Shown piece by piece: positions 10,692 through 21,215 of a stretch of 64,000 nucleotides of DNA (within the stretch, counting starts at the first letter, position 1; every line of letters starts with the position of its first letter). The stretch spans positions 11,916,494-11,980,493 of the forward strand of contig NC_037270.1 in assembly GCF_000002425.4 (NCBI RefSeq), written 5' to 3'. Origin of the DNA: Physcomitrium patens (Eukaryota > Streptophyta > Bryopsida > Funariales > Funariaceae). Both the position numbers and the translations under genes were made by a program. The notes beneath the pieces are model-generated. The model did no database searches and was not told the origin of the DNA. It saw nothing but the letters and a program-made list of their open reading frames with translations.

Positions 10692-11500
10692 ATGCCACTA
10701 GATAGGTCACTTAGAAAGATATTTCAATATTTGTATATGAGTTGTTCTTTCCATTCCACTCCTTTAGCTATCTTTTCTACTATTGATGTAAGATTTGCTT
10801 ATACTCTATTTGCTTCTTCATATAAGTTATTTCTAAAAAAAAGTCTTTAGTCACAAATTATTTTCTTCTTTATTTAATGTGGAGGTACAAAGATTCCCCT
10901 TGCGTCTACCATCTTTGAAAGAAATTATTCTTAATATCCAATTGACTTACTTAAGTTCCACCTCTAGGCATGGCATACCAAAGATAACATCGGATCTTAG
11001 TTTTGTGATCCTCAACCTCTTTCTCTTAAGACGTAGGTATCAAATAACCTTAAGATTTCTTCTTCACATATCTTATTCAATACTTTCTCTCAGTCATTTA
11101 TAAGGTATATACTTCCTCTATTGATTACCTTAGTTTCAATCTCGAGTTGGTTGGTAATTTAAGTCAAGATGAAATTTGAACTCAATCCTCACATCTTTCA
11201 AATAACTTGCTGCATATATATTTCTTTCAATAGTATTTGCTTCAAATAGTTGGAGATATTGTAGCATGTTCAAGAGCTATTGACATACTTCTTCTTGCCT
11301 TGAAGTCCTAAAGTATGTACTTGACTTATTCAATTCAGCCTAGTATATATCAACTCTCTTGCCTTAGAGGCTTCTATTTGCCTTTGCAAAGTAGCTATCT
11401 GGCTTAAGAGATGTTGTATTTGAGCCTCCATCTGGGATTGCTCTACCATATCTCCCATACTAAAAATTTTCCACTAGATTTCACTATTATAATGCCTTCT
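10692..11500 (-). pseudogene. gag and linker remnant of the minus-strand gypsy element
   Basis: The minus strand near 11,490-11,370 reads a gag-like N-terminus, MVEQSQMEAQIQHL then SQIATLQRQIEASKA, which looks like coiled coil. A decayed gag body follows (AASYLKDVRIEFKF), then the linker toward the RT near 10,700-10,860 (VEKIAKGVEWKEQL). Protease appears deleted. Stops and frameshifts are numerous. Confidence 0.55.
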
Positions 11501-11618
11501 CATCTCTTGATTGACTTTTTTAAAATATCTTATGGTAGCCTCAACACAATACCTAGTGTGATGACAATAACTGACTTTAGATTAGATAATGACTATTACC
11601 ATACTATCAAAGAATAAT

Positions 11619-11633
11619 CTAATAATTACTCTG
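11619..11633 (-). promoter_or_regulatory. Primer-binding site of the minus-strand gypsy element
   Basis: The minus strand reads TTGATATCAGAGTAA, close to the initiator-Met tRNA site. It lies between the gag start and the LTR-like sequence at higher coordinates, as expected for a minus-strand element. Confidence 0.6.
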
Positions 11634-12150
11634 ATATCAATGAAATAAGACCTGTCTATTTCAAGAGATTAAGACCCTTCAAATTCACAATAATATAAAT
11701 CTCATCTTAAGTAGGATAAAATGGATTAGAAAAAATTGAGCAATCAAAAATACAACAAAACAAAATTGAATAATAAAATGATAAACCAAACTTTATTGAC
11801 TGAATAGGTCTAAAGCCATACCTAACTAGATGTCCAAAAGGCCTTGGCCAATCCTATTTATATTTTATCCAATCATCTTGAAATTTTTTAGATTATTTTT
11901 AATAATAGATTTTACTTAGATAATCATCCTAAGCTCTTTCTATAAGGTTCTATAGTAGATCTTATCTAAATAATCATCTTAAGTTCTTTTTAAAATATTC
12001 CATTCTGGATTCTATATTACATACTAACATAGTCCCATTTCTAGAAACTTCTATTAACTTCTGAAATATACTCCAACTATCTATCTCTAAGTATGAAGAA
12101 TACAAAAATCTTATTAACTCTTTTTTATAAGGAATTCTTGACCTTGAACA
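11634..12150 (-). repeat. Probable 5' LTR of the minus-strand gypsy element
   Basis: AT-rich sequence directly upstream (minus orientation) of the primer-binding site. Its far end is not visible because no second copy is in the window. It contains repeated TCTAAATAATCATC-like segments (near 11,930 and 11,970). Confidence 0.45.
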
Positions 12151-12400
12151 AATATTACATGATTAGATTAAGTCTTTCATTGCCTTCCACATTTGTAGCT
12201 ACCAAAAATCTTTAGATATAAGTTATAAAGTCTTATTATATCTCAAATTGATGGCCATTAGAAAGTCATGATGTACTTAAAAAATACCTACATATACTTC
12301 TCTTTTTGAAATGTATAAAGGTTATCAAAATAGAATAGATTAATTTTGAATTCAAACTTAGAAGCATCATGAGATTTAGAAGAAGGATTCTTGATATCAT
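12151..12400. other. Unassigned AT-rich stretch
   Basis: It joins the minus-strand LTR to the next plus-strand pol fragment. No frame, repeat unit or signal is recognised. Confidence 0.4.
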
Positions 12401-13430
12401 AAATAAGAAGAAAACATGACATACTTGATTGAAATTATTTGATGGTCGTTTGTTGTCTTTTCAAAATGTTATTTATGAGGTTATTCTTTTAGATGTAATA
12501 TTTAAAGATCATAAAAGCATAGTAGTATTTAATGTAATAAGATCTCCTTTAAATCTGATTGTTTTAGGATTATTATGGCTAAAAAAATATAACCTTCAAA
12601 TAGATTAGATTTCTTGTAACCTTCACTTTTTTGGTAGTATAATCTAAGATCGAGTTAGCAGAGTAGAAGTATAAAAGTTTAGTACTTCCAAATCTAACTT
12701 CATAGGAGCGAGAGCTTTCATGCATGCTGCAAAAGAAGGATCATCTTTTGTTATATATGCTATGCCCATTTCTAATGGTGAAAAAAAGTCAAGTGGTATT
12801 CCTAGCCAATATGAAGAATTCCAAGATATTTTTTAAAAGAAGAATGTAGATATTCTTCTAGATTATTGACCTTATGATTGTTCAATTGATTTGTAAGAAG
12901 GAACTTAACTACCATTTGGATCAATCTATAGCTTATTGTAGAATGAATTAGATGCATTAAAGGAGTATATTGATGAAAATTTGGCAGAGAACTTCATACG
13001 CCATTCTAAATTCCCAGCCAAAGTTCCTATCTTATTTGTGAAGAAGAAAGATGGATCTATGTGGATGTATGTGGATTATCAAGGACTCAATAAGATCACG
13101 ATCAAGAATAGATATTATTTGTCTTTGATTTCAGGACTTCTTGATCAACTCAATCAAGCAAAGATCTATACCAAAATAGATCTACGAGGAGCATACAACT
13201 TAATTCATATCAAAGAAGGAGATGAATAGAAGATTGCTTTTTGAGCTAATTATGGATATTTTGAATATAATATCATGCCTTTTAGACTCACGAATGCACC
13301 GATTGATTTTCAACATCTTATAAATGATGGTTTTTATGAGTTTTTAGATGATTTTGTCATTTGCTATTTAGACGGCATTCTAATCTACTTTAAGAACACA
13401 GAAGAACATAAACTTCATAGATAATAATCA
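12401..13430 (+). pseudogene. Chromovirus protease-RT fragment
   Basis: A decayed plus frame reads the end of a protease (VVFNVIRSPLNLIVLGLLWL) and then RT ([45 protein letters not shown]). The YLDD motif reads YLDG (GAC to GGC), so the catalytic Asp is lost. The RT is close to the full-length element's. RNase H and most of the integrase are missing: it joins chromodomain sequence directly at about 13,430. Confidence 0.8.
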
Positions 13431-13610
13431 AAAGTTCGAGGTAGAAGAAGTCTTAGACTCAAGGCGGCATCAAAATAGGTTAGAATATCTTCTTCATTGG
13501 CACAAATATGATATTAGTGAACACACATGGAAGCCATCAAAATATCTTACAAATGTAATAAAGAAAGTTGAAGCTTTTCATCAATGAAATCCATCAAAAT
13601 CAAGATGAAG
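13431..13610 (+). pseudogene. Chromodomain fragment
   Basis: Reads FEVEEVLDSRRHQNRL, then a WHKYDISEHTWKP-like stretch and the typical pol end. It is fused to the RT fragment by a deletion of the RNase H and integrase core. Confidence 0.75.
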
Positions 13611-13710
13611 AATAGCAAATCTCACCTATAAAAGAAACAAGATTAAAGAAAGATTATATTCTATCTTCTATCTTTCTTTATAGCTTATGTACATTTAAGA
13701 TGCTAAGGAG

Positions 13711-13757
13711 ATGGAGAACCAACAACCAGCAGATTTAAATCAAGAGCTTTCATTTGT
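13711..13757 (+). pseudogene. Start of a third-ORF copy
   Basis: The segment GAGATGGAGAACCAACAACC is identical to the start of the third ORF at about 6757. It breaks off after the Ser-Phe codons, where an LTR-B fragment begins. Confidence 0.75.
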
Positions 13758-14380
13758 AGCTTTACAATTTTAAAAGTTGGCAGTTTGGGATTGAGTAGGA
13801 TTTTTGTGATATCTAGAGATCTATCAATTGGATCAAGGTAAATTTGGGCTTGATCTTGAAGGACTTAAAGATCAAGTTGCATACCAATTTTGAGTTAAAG
13901 TTAATAGTTAAAGAAGGAGAAATCACTACCAGGATTTTTGCTTTATTTTTTAAGTTAACATCCAAGTGACATCAATATAGTTTTTGGAGGTTTTCTCATA
14001 CTCTATAAGTTGAATTGGGCTAAAAATTCTTTAGCGTATAGAAGACTTATATTGATAATTGGATACAAAATTTTATATGAAGTGGATAGTTAGATTAGAA
14101 GTTACAGCTTATTAAAGCTCATTGATTAAGATTGGAGCTTATAAGAAAAATCTAAATTCCTTAAATATGAAAGTAACAAGGTAATTGGGATTTATATATG
14201 ATTATGGATACTAAAAAGAGTGTGTTTTAGCACTTTTGAATTGAAATTTGGATTATATTCTTCTCATATGGATGAAATCTATTAGGGTTTCTTAGATACT
14301 TATGAAACACAACCTCGCCTTCTAAAGCTAGGTGTCTAGTGCATTCCTAAATAAGACAACATGTAATACGACAATGTATC
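13758..14380 (+). repeat. LTR-B fragment, without the later chromovirus insertion
   Basis: Matches 1226-1407 joined to 7770-8187 with no interruption. Around 13,940-13,985 it reads through the site where the full-length chromovirus sits in the other copy, so it is a paralogous empty site. The 5' part of the LTR is missing. Confidence 0.75.
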
Positions 14381-14640
14381 TATTTTAGATCTATATAAAG
14401 TAATGAATATCTTGAGAAGAAGATAAATAATATTACTTTTTATAGAAGTAGATAATAATTAATAATTTAAGGTGGAAAAAGTCTAAGACTCAAGTCGGCG
14501 CCAATATAGGTTGAATTATCTTATTCATTGGTGTAGATATGAAATTAGCAAATACATATGGAAACTACCAAAAAATCTTATAAATGTAATAGAGAAGGTT
14601 AAAACTTTTTATCAACAATATCTATCAAAACCAAGATGAA
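14381..14640 (+). pseudogene. Second chromodomain fragment
   Basis: A decayed chromodomain frame (roughly 14,470-14,640) carries the CAT-TGG-TG segment of the VHWHGY motif and the pol end. It is the second chromodomain piece within 1.2 kb, so two related element ends were stacked here. Confidence 0.6.
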
Positions 14641-14660
14641 GGATATCAAATCTTTGCTAT

Positions 14661-14684
14661 AAAAAAAAAAAAAAAAAAAAAAAA
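14661..14684 (+). repeat. Poly(A) tract, 24 A
   Basis: It lies at the A-rich spot between pol and the third ORF. The full-length element has only a short AAAAG run there, so slippage is a better reading than a retroposon tail. Confidence 0.8.
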
Positions 14685-14757
14685 CCTTATTTTATAAAGA
14701 TTATGTTCTACCTTCTATCCTTATTTTTAGTTTATATATAATTGGGGTATTAAAGAG

Positions 14758-15180
14758 ATTAAGAATTAACAACCAACAGATTTAAATTAAGAGCAATCAT
14801 TTGCTGTCTTATCAAATAAGATATTACAATTATTATAATCTTTAAGATGACATAATAGAGTTGAAGATCTTTAAAAATTACATATTCTTCATCAAATAGA
14901 TGATAAGATATAATAGATTTGATATTACAACCTAAGAAGAGACTTTTGATCTTTGATAATTTTATTCGAGATATACATGACTTCTGATGGTATTTCAAAT
15001 TTTTTATTTGAAAGAAGTTCAAAGGTTTTAACAATGATCAAATAACATTGTAGTCTTCTTATCTTAAAATAGGATATTACTGATAGCTGAGAAGACTTAT
15101 CAACTACCTTCAAAGAAAATAAAGATCAGAGTAAATGGCAAATGTAATTTGCTACATTTTAGACTTCTTCAGTATATGAT
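14758..15180 (+). pseudogene. Third-ORF copy, heavily decayed
   Basis: It aligns along its full length with 6759-7181, from the ACCAACAGATTTAAAT start to the end LDFFSI. The C-terminal reading INYLQRK and MANVICYILDFFSI is clear despite many stops. Lengths agree closely. Confidence 0.7.
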
Positions 15181-15220
15181 TACTGCTTGTCATGGAACTT
15201 GTTTCTAAAAAGAAGAGTAA

Positions 15221-15760
15221 TGTCATGGATATATATCTATTGTAATTATTATCTATATAATATGGATAGGTAGAACTAGATTAAAATAGATTAATTTTAT
15301 AATATCTTCTAGAAAAGCTTTTTAGATGTTGTTTTGACTTTTTATGTGTTTGTAATTGATTGATAGGTTAAAAACTTAGTAAATAAATTAATCACGTGCC
15401 ACATATATTGGTAGCTTACAAAACTAGCTAATTATGTAGTATCCATATGAAAAATTTGCCTTGCAAGATAAGATATGTGTCATGCAAATTCAATACCTTT
15501 TTGGAGGTCCTATAGAACGTCATGACATAATTCTTATGTAGATAGTATATATAAAGACAAAAATAAAGCCTTCTTTACTCTTATCAACTTCTTTCTTGCT
15601 TCAAGTCTAGTTTCAAAAATCTCTAATTTTTTTAACCTTTGACAATAGTTATTATAGTTTTTTTTTTTTAATACATATATTTTTTAATTTTTATTTTGTC
15701 ATATTTCTTTGAGAGAGATTCACTTATTTATTTTCTTTCATCAAATTCTTGTCTTTAACA
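15221..15760 (+). repeat. 3' LTR of a decayed relative of the full-length chromovirus
   Basis: It starts TGTCATGG after a purine tract (AAAAAGAAGAGTAA) and ends CTTTAACA, 540 bp against 542 in the full-length element. TATA lies near 15,546. Confidence 0.8.
15556..15585 (+). promoter_or_regulatory. TATA-proximal dyad/hairpin, decayed copy
   Basis: Same 13-4-13 layout, 10 nt after the start of TATA. Arms pair at 10 of 13 positions. All three mismatches are A-C or C-A, each explainable by one transition. Confidence 0.6.
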
Positions 15761-15965
15761 ACTATCCACTTAAGAGTTACATGGCAATATTCTATAGGAC
15801 TTCCAACATGTGTTGACTTTACAAATCACATGTTTTAACTTGCTAGACAAGTTTTATGTGTATATTTTATATAACTAGCTTGTTCCACAAGCTATCTACT
15901 TGTGAGACATATGATTAACTTGTTAATTAGATTTTTAACTTAAAAGTCAATTATAAACATGTTGT
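15761..15965 (-). repeat. Minus-strand U3 fragment of the same LTR family
   Basis: The reverse complement matches the U3 of the full-length element (the CTTGTGGAACAAGCTAG-like, AAAACATGTG and GTCCTATAGAA segments). It abuts the end of the previous LTR head to tail. Confidence 0.6.
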
Positions 15966-16265
15966 CATATTATAATTCGGCTACCATGTGAAACAAATGT
16001 GTTTATATATTTAATGTAGAATTTACTTAGTAATATGGTGAGAGCAATGTTATTGGATTATAGTTGATTGTAGAATGTGGTTAAACTACTTCTTTAAAAG
16101 GACGTTGTTTAAATGGATTACTATTAAAATTTGTAAAACTTAATTTTTTTTTATAATGGTTTTCGAAGTTGATTTGTTGGTAGTAAATTTATACATTTAG
16201 AGTCACCTTTGTAAGACATTGGTTATCCTTAAAGTTTTATTTTGGTTCTTTTATTTGATATTCAA
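15966..16265. other. Unassigned AT-rich stretch
   Basis: No reading frame or repeat match was recognised. Confidence 0.4.
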
Positions 16266-17126
16266 GACATGTAATATATAAATCTTATATAAAAAAGGAT
16301 TAAAGAAGGATTTTAGTAAAAATAAAGGTAGTTAAGACATCGATATGAATGATTGGAGATAGATGATATAAATCTTCATTCTTATTAGTCAAATATCATG
16401 ACCAATGGACTTCAAGGAGGTTGCCCGAGGCCATATTAGGAATTACAATTAATCTTTTGGGAGGATTTTGATCATCAAAGCCTAAAGTTAGCAAGTTCAG
16501 GTTTTTGGCTATGGTTTTGGTGTAAATTTTGAGTCATTTGGAGTTTTTATGAAGGAAATGTAGGCTCTCAAAGACAAGGTATTAGTTTTGTATCTACTGT
16601 TACTCTTTTGGATATAATGCATGCGTATAGAAAGCAAAAAAAATTGGTGACCAAGGTTGGAAAAAGTACTTTTTTAACTACAATTTATTTATATTGCTTG
16701 ATGAATTCTAAACTAAGATGAAAGAGATATTATAAGTTGAAGCCAACACTTAGAATCTAAGAAGTAGTAAGTGATTCAAATTACTAGTAGTTGTGTTTTG
16801 AGCTATATCTTATGCAATTTGATAAGATTTTAATCAAAACTTTTTAAGAATAAGTTTTTTTCATGTTATTAAATTTTATACATAAGTTTTGTGATATTTG
16901 GATTTTGTATTTGTGAAATATGAAGAAAATAGTACTTAGGTGCTTGTAAATTAGGATTTGAAGCACCTGCTAGGATTTTTAAGATGACAGACGATTTGTA
17001 GCAAATTTATAGTTGAATTTTTTTGGAATAATATTTAAGGATAAATTCTATATCATTTATAAATTTGACAAAAATTGAATAATTTGATGAAGAGATATAA
17101 ACTTTTGAAGTTCAAAAAAAAATATT
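16266..17126 (+). repeat. LTR-C fragment
   Basis: Matches LTR-C at 9436-10691, most clearly in the core (TCTTCATTCTTATTAGTC and GGACTTCAAGGAGG near 16,370-16,430). The 5' end is decayed and the last roughly 200 bp are missing. It ends inside a third-ORF copy. Confidence 0.65.
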
Positions 17127-17302
17127 TTATTTGAAGGAAGTAATATAGGCCTTATCAAGGAGCAAATAACAAGGTAGTCTTTTCACCTTGGGTTGAGTCA
17201 CTATCAATGGCTGAAAGGATCTATCAACTATCTTCAAAGAGAGCAAAGATTAAAGTATGTAACAAATACAATTCGCCACATCTTAGACTTCTTCAATATA
17301 TG
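17127..17302 (+). pseudogene. C-terminal third-ORF copy
   Basis: Reads FEGSNIGLIKEQIT, SHYQWLKGSINYLQREQR and TIRHILDFFNI with one stop. It is closer to the full-length element than the copy at 8188. The N-terminus was replaced by LTR-C. Confidence 0.75.
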
Positions 17303-17344
17303 AAAACTGCTTTTCATGGAACTATGCTTTAGAAGGAGGGATAA

Positions 17345-17891
17345 TATCATAGACATATATATTATTTCAATAATTATTTATATGACTAGATAGAAGTAGA
17401 TAATTATAGATTAATTTCATAAAGTCTTTTAGTGAAGCTTCCTGAAAGCTTCATAGACGTGGTTTTGATTTTAGATGTATTTGTAGGTCAAAAACTTTGC
17501 CAACAAATTAACCACCTGTTGTGAGCTTGTGGAACAAGTTAACTCTGTATAATAGCTTGTGGAACAAGTAAACTATATCGTGCATATATAGATTACTTGC
17601 CTTGTAAGTAAAAACATGTAACTAATAAAGTCAACATGTTTTAAAGGTCTTATATAACATTGTCATATAACTCCTACTTAAGAATATATATAGAAGCAAG
17701 ATTGAAGCATTCTTCATTCTAATCAATGCGTTCTAGTCCTTAGTCTTGTTTCAAGACTTTTCAATCTTTTTGTTTTTGGCAATAGCCATTCTAGTTAATA
17801 TTATATTATCTTTAGAATGACTTTCTAGTTATCTTTAGTAAAAAAAGACTGTATCGAGGATTCTCTTTCTTTGAAATTCATATCCTTGACA
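17345..17891 (+). repeat. 3' LTR, relative of the full-length chromovirus
   Basis: It starts TATCATAGAC after the purine tract AGAAGGAGGGATAA and ends TCCTTGACA, 547 bp. It contains GGCAATAGCCATTCTAG, shared with the full-length element. It lies at the break in a minus-strand pol. Confidence 0.8.
17695..17724 (+). promoter_or_regulatory. TATA-proximal dyad/hairpin, decayed copy
   Basis: Same 30-nt layout, about 10 nt after the start of TATA. The inner arms AGATTGAAG and CTTCATTCT pair with one mismatch around CATT; the outer arm is lost. Confidence 0.55.
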
Positions 17892-19062
17892 TTCTTCAAG
17901 AAGGTTGTTTGCAAGATGCTTGATATTAAAAATAAGAGGGTTCATAATTGAGGCTTTACGAATCTGATCAAGAAATGATATATCTATAAATATTGATACA
18001 TTGGTTGCTCAAAGATGAAATTGCTCAAGCTTTAATAAGGTTGCTTATTATTAATCATATGTTATCTCACTTTTTTTTGGTTCAAGGTAGGAACATCTTG
18101 ATAATACATCTGATAACCTTTGTTTGTTCTTGAATTGATACATGATGCAAAAGTGAAATCATGATAAAGATATCTTCTAATGCGCTTGGCAATAGTTCAA
18201 GATTTGGGTTGACTTGAAATACTCAAGATTCTTGTGATCTTTATATACTGTCACTTGGTGAGAGGCACCTTAAAGAAAGTGGCGCCATTCTTAGAAAGAA
18301 TCTATGATGGCAAGCAACCTCTACTATGAATTTTGTAGTTAGTTTCTATTCCTAAGAATTTTCTAGAATAAAATGCAATTGGGTGAAGTTTGCCATCTTT
18401 TCTATATTACAATAAAACTGCTCCCAATACAAAGTCTGAGGCATTGGTCTCCATAAAATAGGACTTATTGAAATTTAGATGTATCAAAATTGGAGTTATT
18501 ATGTAAGCATCTTTTAAGCTTTGAAAATCTTTCTTTGCTTCGGGACCCGAGTCCAACTTATCTTTGCATGTCAATTGCATGAGTGAAGTAGCAATCTTGA
18601 AATAATTCTTAATAAAATCCTTGTAGAAGCTTATAAATTCAAGAAAGCATTAAAAATTATGTACCATTTTTGGTTTTTTCCAATCAATGATTGCTTATAC
18701 TTTCTTTGGATCCATAAAAAGGCCTTTATTAGAAATAATATATTCAATGAATTTGACTTGAGATGCATGAAATATATATTTCTCTAGTTTTGTACATAAT
18801 ATAGCACTTTGTAGCTTTTTCAATACAAAGCGGACATGTTTTTTATGGTGTTCTAGATTCTTGGAAAAGATTAGATATCATCTAAGTAGATCACAACAAA
18901 TTTGTCGAGATGCTCGCAAAATATGTCATTTATTAAGTGTTGGAATATGGCTGATATATTAATAAGTCCAAAAAGCATGACATTGTATTCTAAATGTCCA
19001 TACCTAGTACAAAATGATGTCTTCTATTCATCTCCTTCCTTACTGCATATGAAATTATACAT
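17892..19062 (-). pseudogene. RT, RNase H and integrase start of a minus-strand chromovirus
   Basis: From 19,062 downward the minus strand reads [29 protein letters not shown], then RNase H (METNASDFVLGAVLL, HPIAFYSRKFLG). Near 17,900-18,060 it reads the start of integrase (FIDQIRKASIMNPL-like). It is the same clade as the full-length element, with many stops. The plus-strand LTR at 17,345-17,891 cuts it, and the solo LTR-C at 19,063 cuts it in the RT. Confidence 0.8.
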
Positions 19063-19152
19063 TGTCAGAATAGAGAGAATTTGCCTCAAAAAAATACTAG
19101 GCTCTTGGTTGTCACTAATTGCTCAATCAAGTCTCAAGATAAGAAAGACCAA

Positions 19153-19193
<41 letters not shown>

Positions 19194-20338
19194 TTTTAAG
19201 AGCTATTATACCAAACATATAAGTCTTAAGTTTCCAAAAACATCCAAAAGATGATAAAAAAAACTCTAAATCCTAATATATCCTTATGGAGTACTATTTC
19301 CAAACTTCAACAACTCATTTTCTTAATTGGACCATTCAAACACCTTTAAATTTTATATGAAGTAATGATGTAATTTTAACAAATAATACAACAAATTTCA
19401 ATTGCAAATTCATTGCAAAACTTAAGATATTACCAAAATCCTAATAATAGCTTCAAATCCTAGTTTTTATAGCTCTATATATAATTTTCTTCATATCTCA
19501 CAAACTAAGTATTTAAATGCTACAAAAGTTTTATGTATATTTTTTTAATACATTAATCCATATTTTTTAAAAGATTTGAGTCAAAAATTTGTCTAAGAAC
19601 TCAAGATATGGCTCCAACCATTACTATGAATTAAATCACTTACTTACTGCTTTTGATTTGGATGCGCTAACTTCAACTCTTTATAATTTCTTTATTTGAA
19701 TTATAAATATAAAAATTCATTCATATAAGATTTAAATCATAAAACCAATTTTCTAATTACACCATTTGATCTCAAAAAATTGCCATAAAACTCTACACAT
19801 GCTCAAAAGAGTAATAGTATATCTTAAAATGATATCTTAACTTCAAATGGCTATAATTTCTTCACCCTAACTCCAAATTCACTAATTTTTGCATCCAAAT
19901 TATAGCTCAAACTCTAAACCTTAATAAACTAGCATTTGATTTTCAAATTTTCCTCTGAAGTTTCCAAAAACTCTTCTTATGGTTGCAAACTGCCTCCTAA
20001 AAGCCTATTGGGTATGGCTTTTGATCCATAGGGATGTAGATTTCCATTCCTTGCCTTCATTCGACCATGCCTTGCTTTTAGCCTTCCTAATAAGCCTCCT
20101 ATTAGTTTAGATTTTCATCTTTAGGTTCTAATCTCTTCTTAAGGCTTCATACTAAATATTTAGGTCCTATAATTTTTTAAATGCCATAACCAAAATAGAT
20201 AAAATTTAAAATTAAGTTTCTTATATCCACTCTCTTTAAATTAATCTATTAACCATTTTAACACACACCAAGATTTATGAACATATTATATGTTCTAATT
20301 AATTTTTATATACTAAAAGTAATTGTAGTATGACTACA
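19063..20338 (-). mobile_element. Solo LTR-C (minus orientation) inside an RT gene
   Basis: The minus strand starts TGTAGTCATAC at 20,338 and ends TATTCTGACA at 19,063. The flanking RT codons join as KINL*G, then YNFI, matching the IDLRGAYNL motif of the intact RT. The insertion therefore lies exactly within that motif. It contains a TA microsatellite (19,155-19,190). Length is 1276 bp against 1253-1256 for the other copies. Confidence 0.8.
19155..19190. repeat. (AT)18 microsatellite
   Basis: Pure AT dinucleotide run inside the minus-strand LTR-C. Confidence 0.9.
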
Positions 20339-21215
20339 CCCCTCATAGATTAATCTTTGTAAAGATCTTTATTTAGCTAAATTGATCAAGAAGTCTAGAT
20401 ATCAACGAAAATGGATATCAATTTTTTTATTATGATTTTATTAAGACTGCAATAATCAACACACATCCATAAAGATCCATCTTCATTTTCACAAATGATA
20501 TCAAAGTACCAATTGGTAATTTAGAATGTTGAATAAAATTCTTAGCCAGATTTTCATCAATGTATTCCTTTAAAGTCGCAAGCTCATTCTAGAATAAATT
20601 GTAGATGAGTTCAAATAATGGTTGAACACCTTCTTGAAGGTCAATCATACAATTATAAGGGTGATGCTTCGATAGGATGTCCACATTTTTCTTTTTAAAT
20701 ATATATATCTGCAAAATCCTTTTACGCCTCTGAAATTATTGTTGTAGCAACCATAGGTTTTGATTATAGATTTGCATAGACAACAAATGTAGTGCCGTGT
20801 TTGGCCACCGTTATAAATGATCTAGCTCCAATAAATAAATATTATTTAAGTTTTGGCTTAACGGGTGTTGGAAGCTTTTTCATAGATCTAGGAGTTTTAT
20901 GATCTACTAGAAAAAATTCTAACTTTTGAGATATTCAATCTATATGTGGATTGTATTTTTCAAGCTATGAGAGACCTAAAATGACTAAACTTGATGATAA
21001 TCTAATGGTGTTGAATACTACTTGGTTGCTATAGTTGTCAAAGGTTATTTCTAATAGAATTGTCTCATGAGTGACGTCTCCAAAGGATAAAGGTCGACCA
21101 TCTATTACTTCTACATGTATGGCTTTGGATTTTTGATATACAAATTTTGTGTGATCTAGAAAATTCTTTGTCAATAAAATATGTAGAGGCTTCCAAGACA
21201 CGTAGTGAATGACAC
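20339..21215 (-). pseudogene. Protease and RT start of the minus-strand chromovirus
   Basis: The minus strand reads protease-region [20 protein letters not shown] and VVFNTIRLSSSLVILGLS, then an RT start (ENEDGSLWMCVDYCSLNKI, LLDQFS*IKIFTKINL). These match the full-length element almost residue for residue. The DSGA active-site motif lies at or beyond the decayed upstream edge. Several stops. Confidence 0.85.

Noticed and set aside
14661-14684. Poly(A) runs (also 43,950-43,978) as LINE or SINE tails
   Set aside because: No LINE or SINE body precedes them. The first lies at an A-rich spot of a chromovirus and fits slippage.
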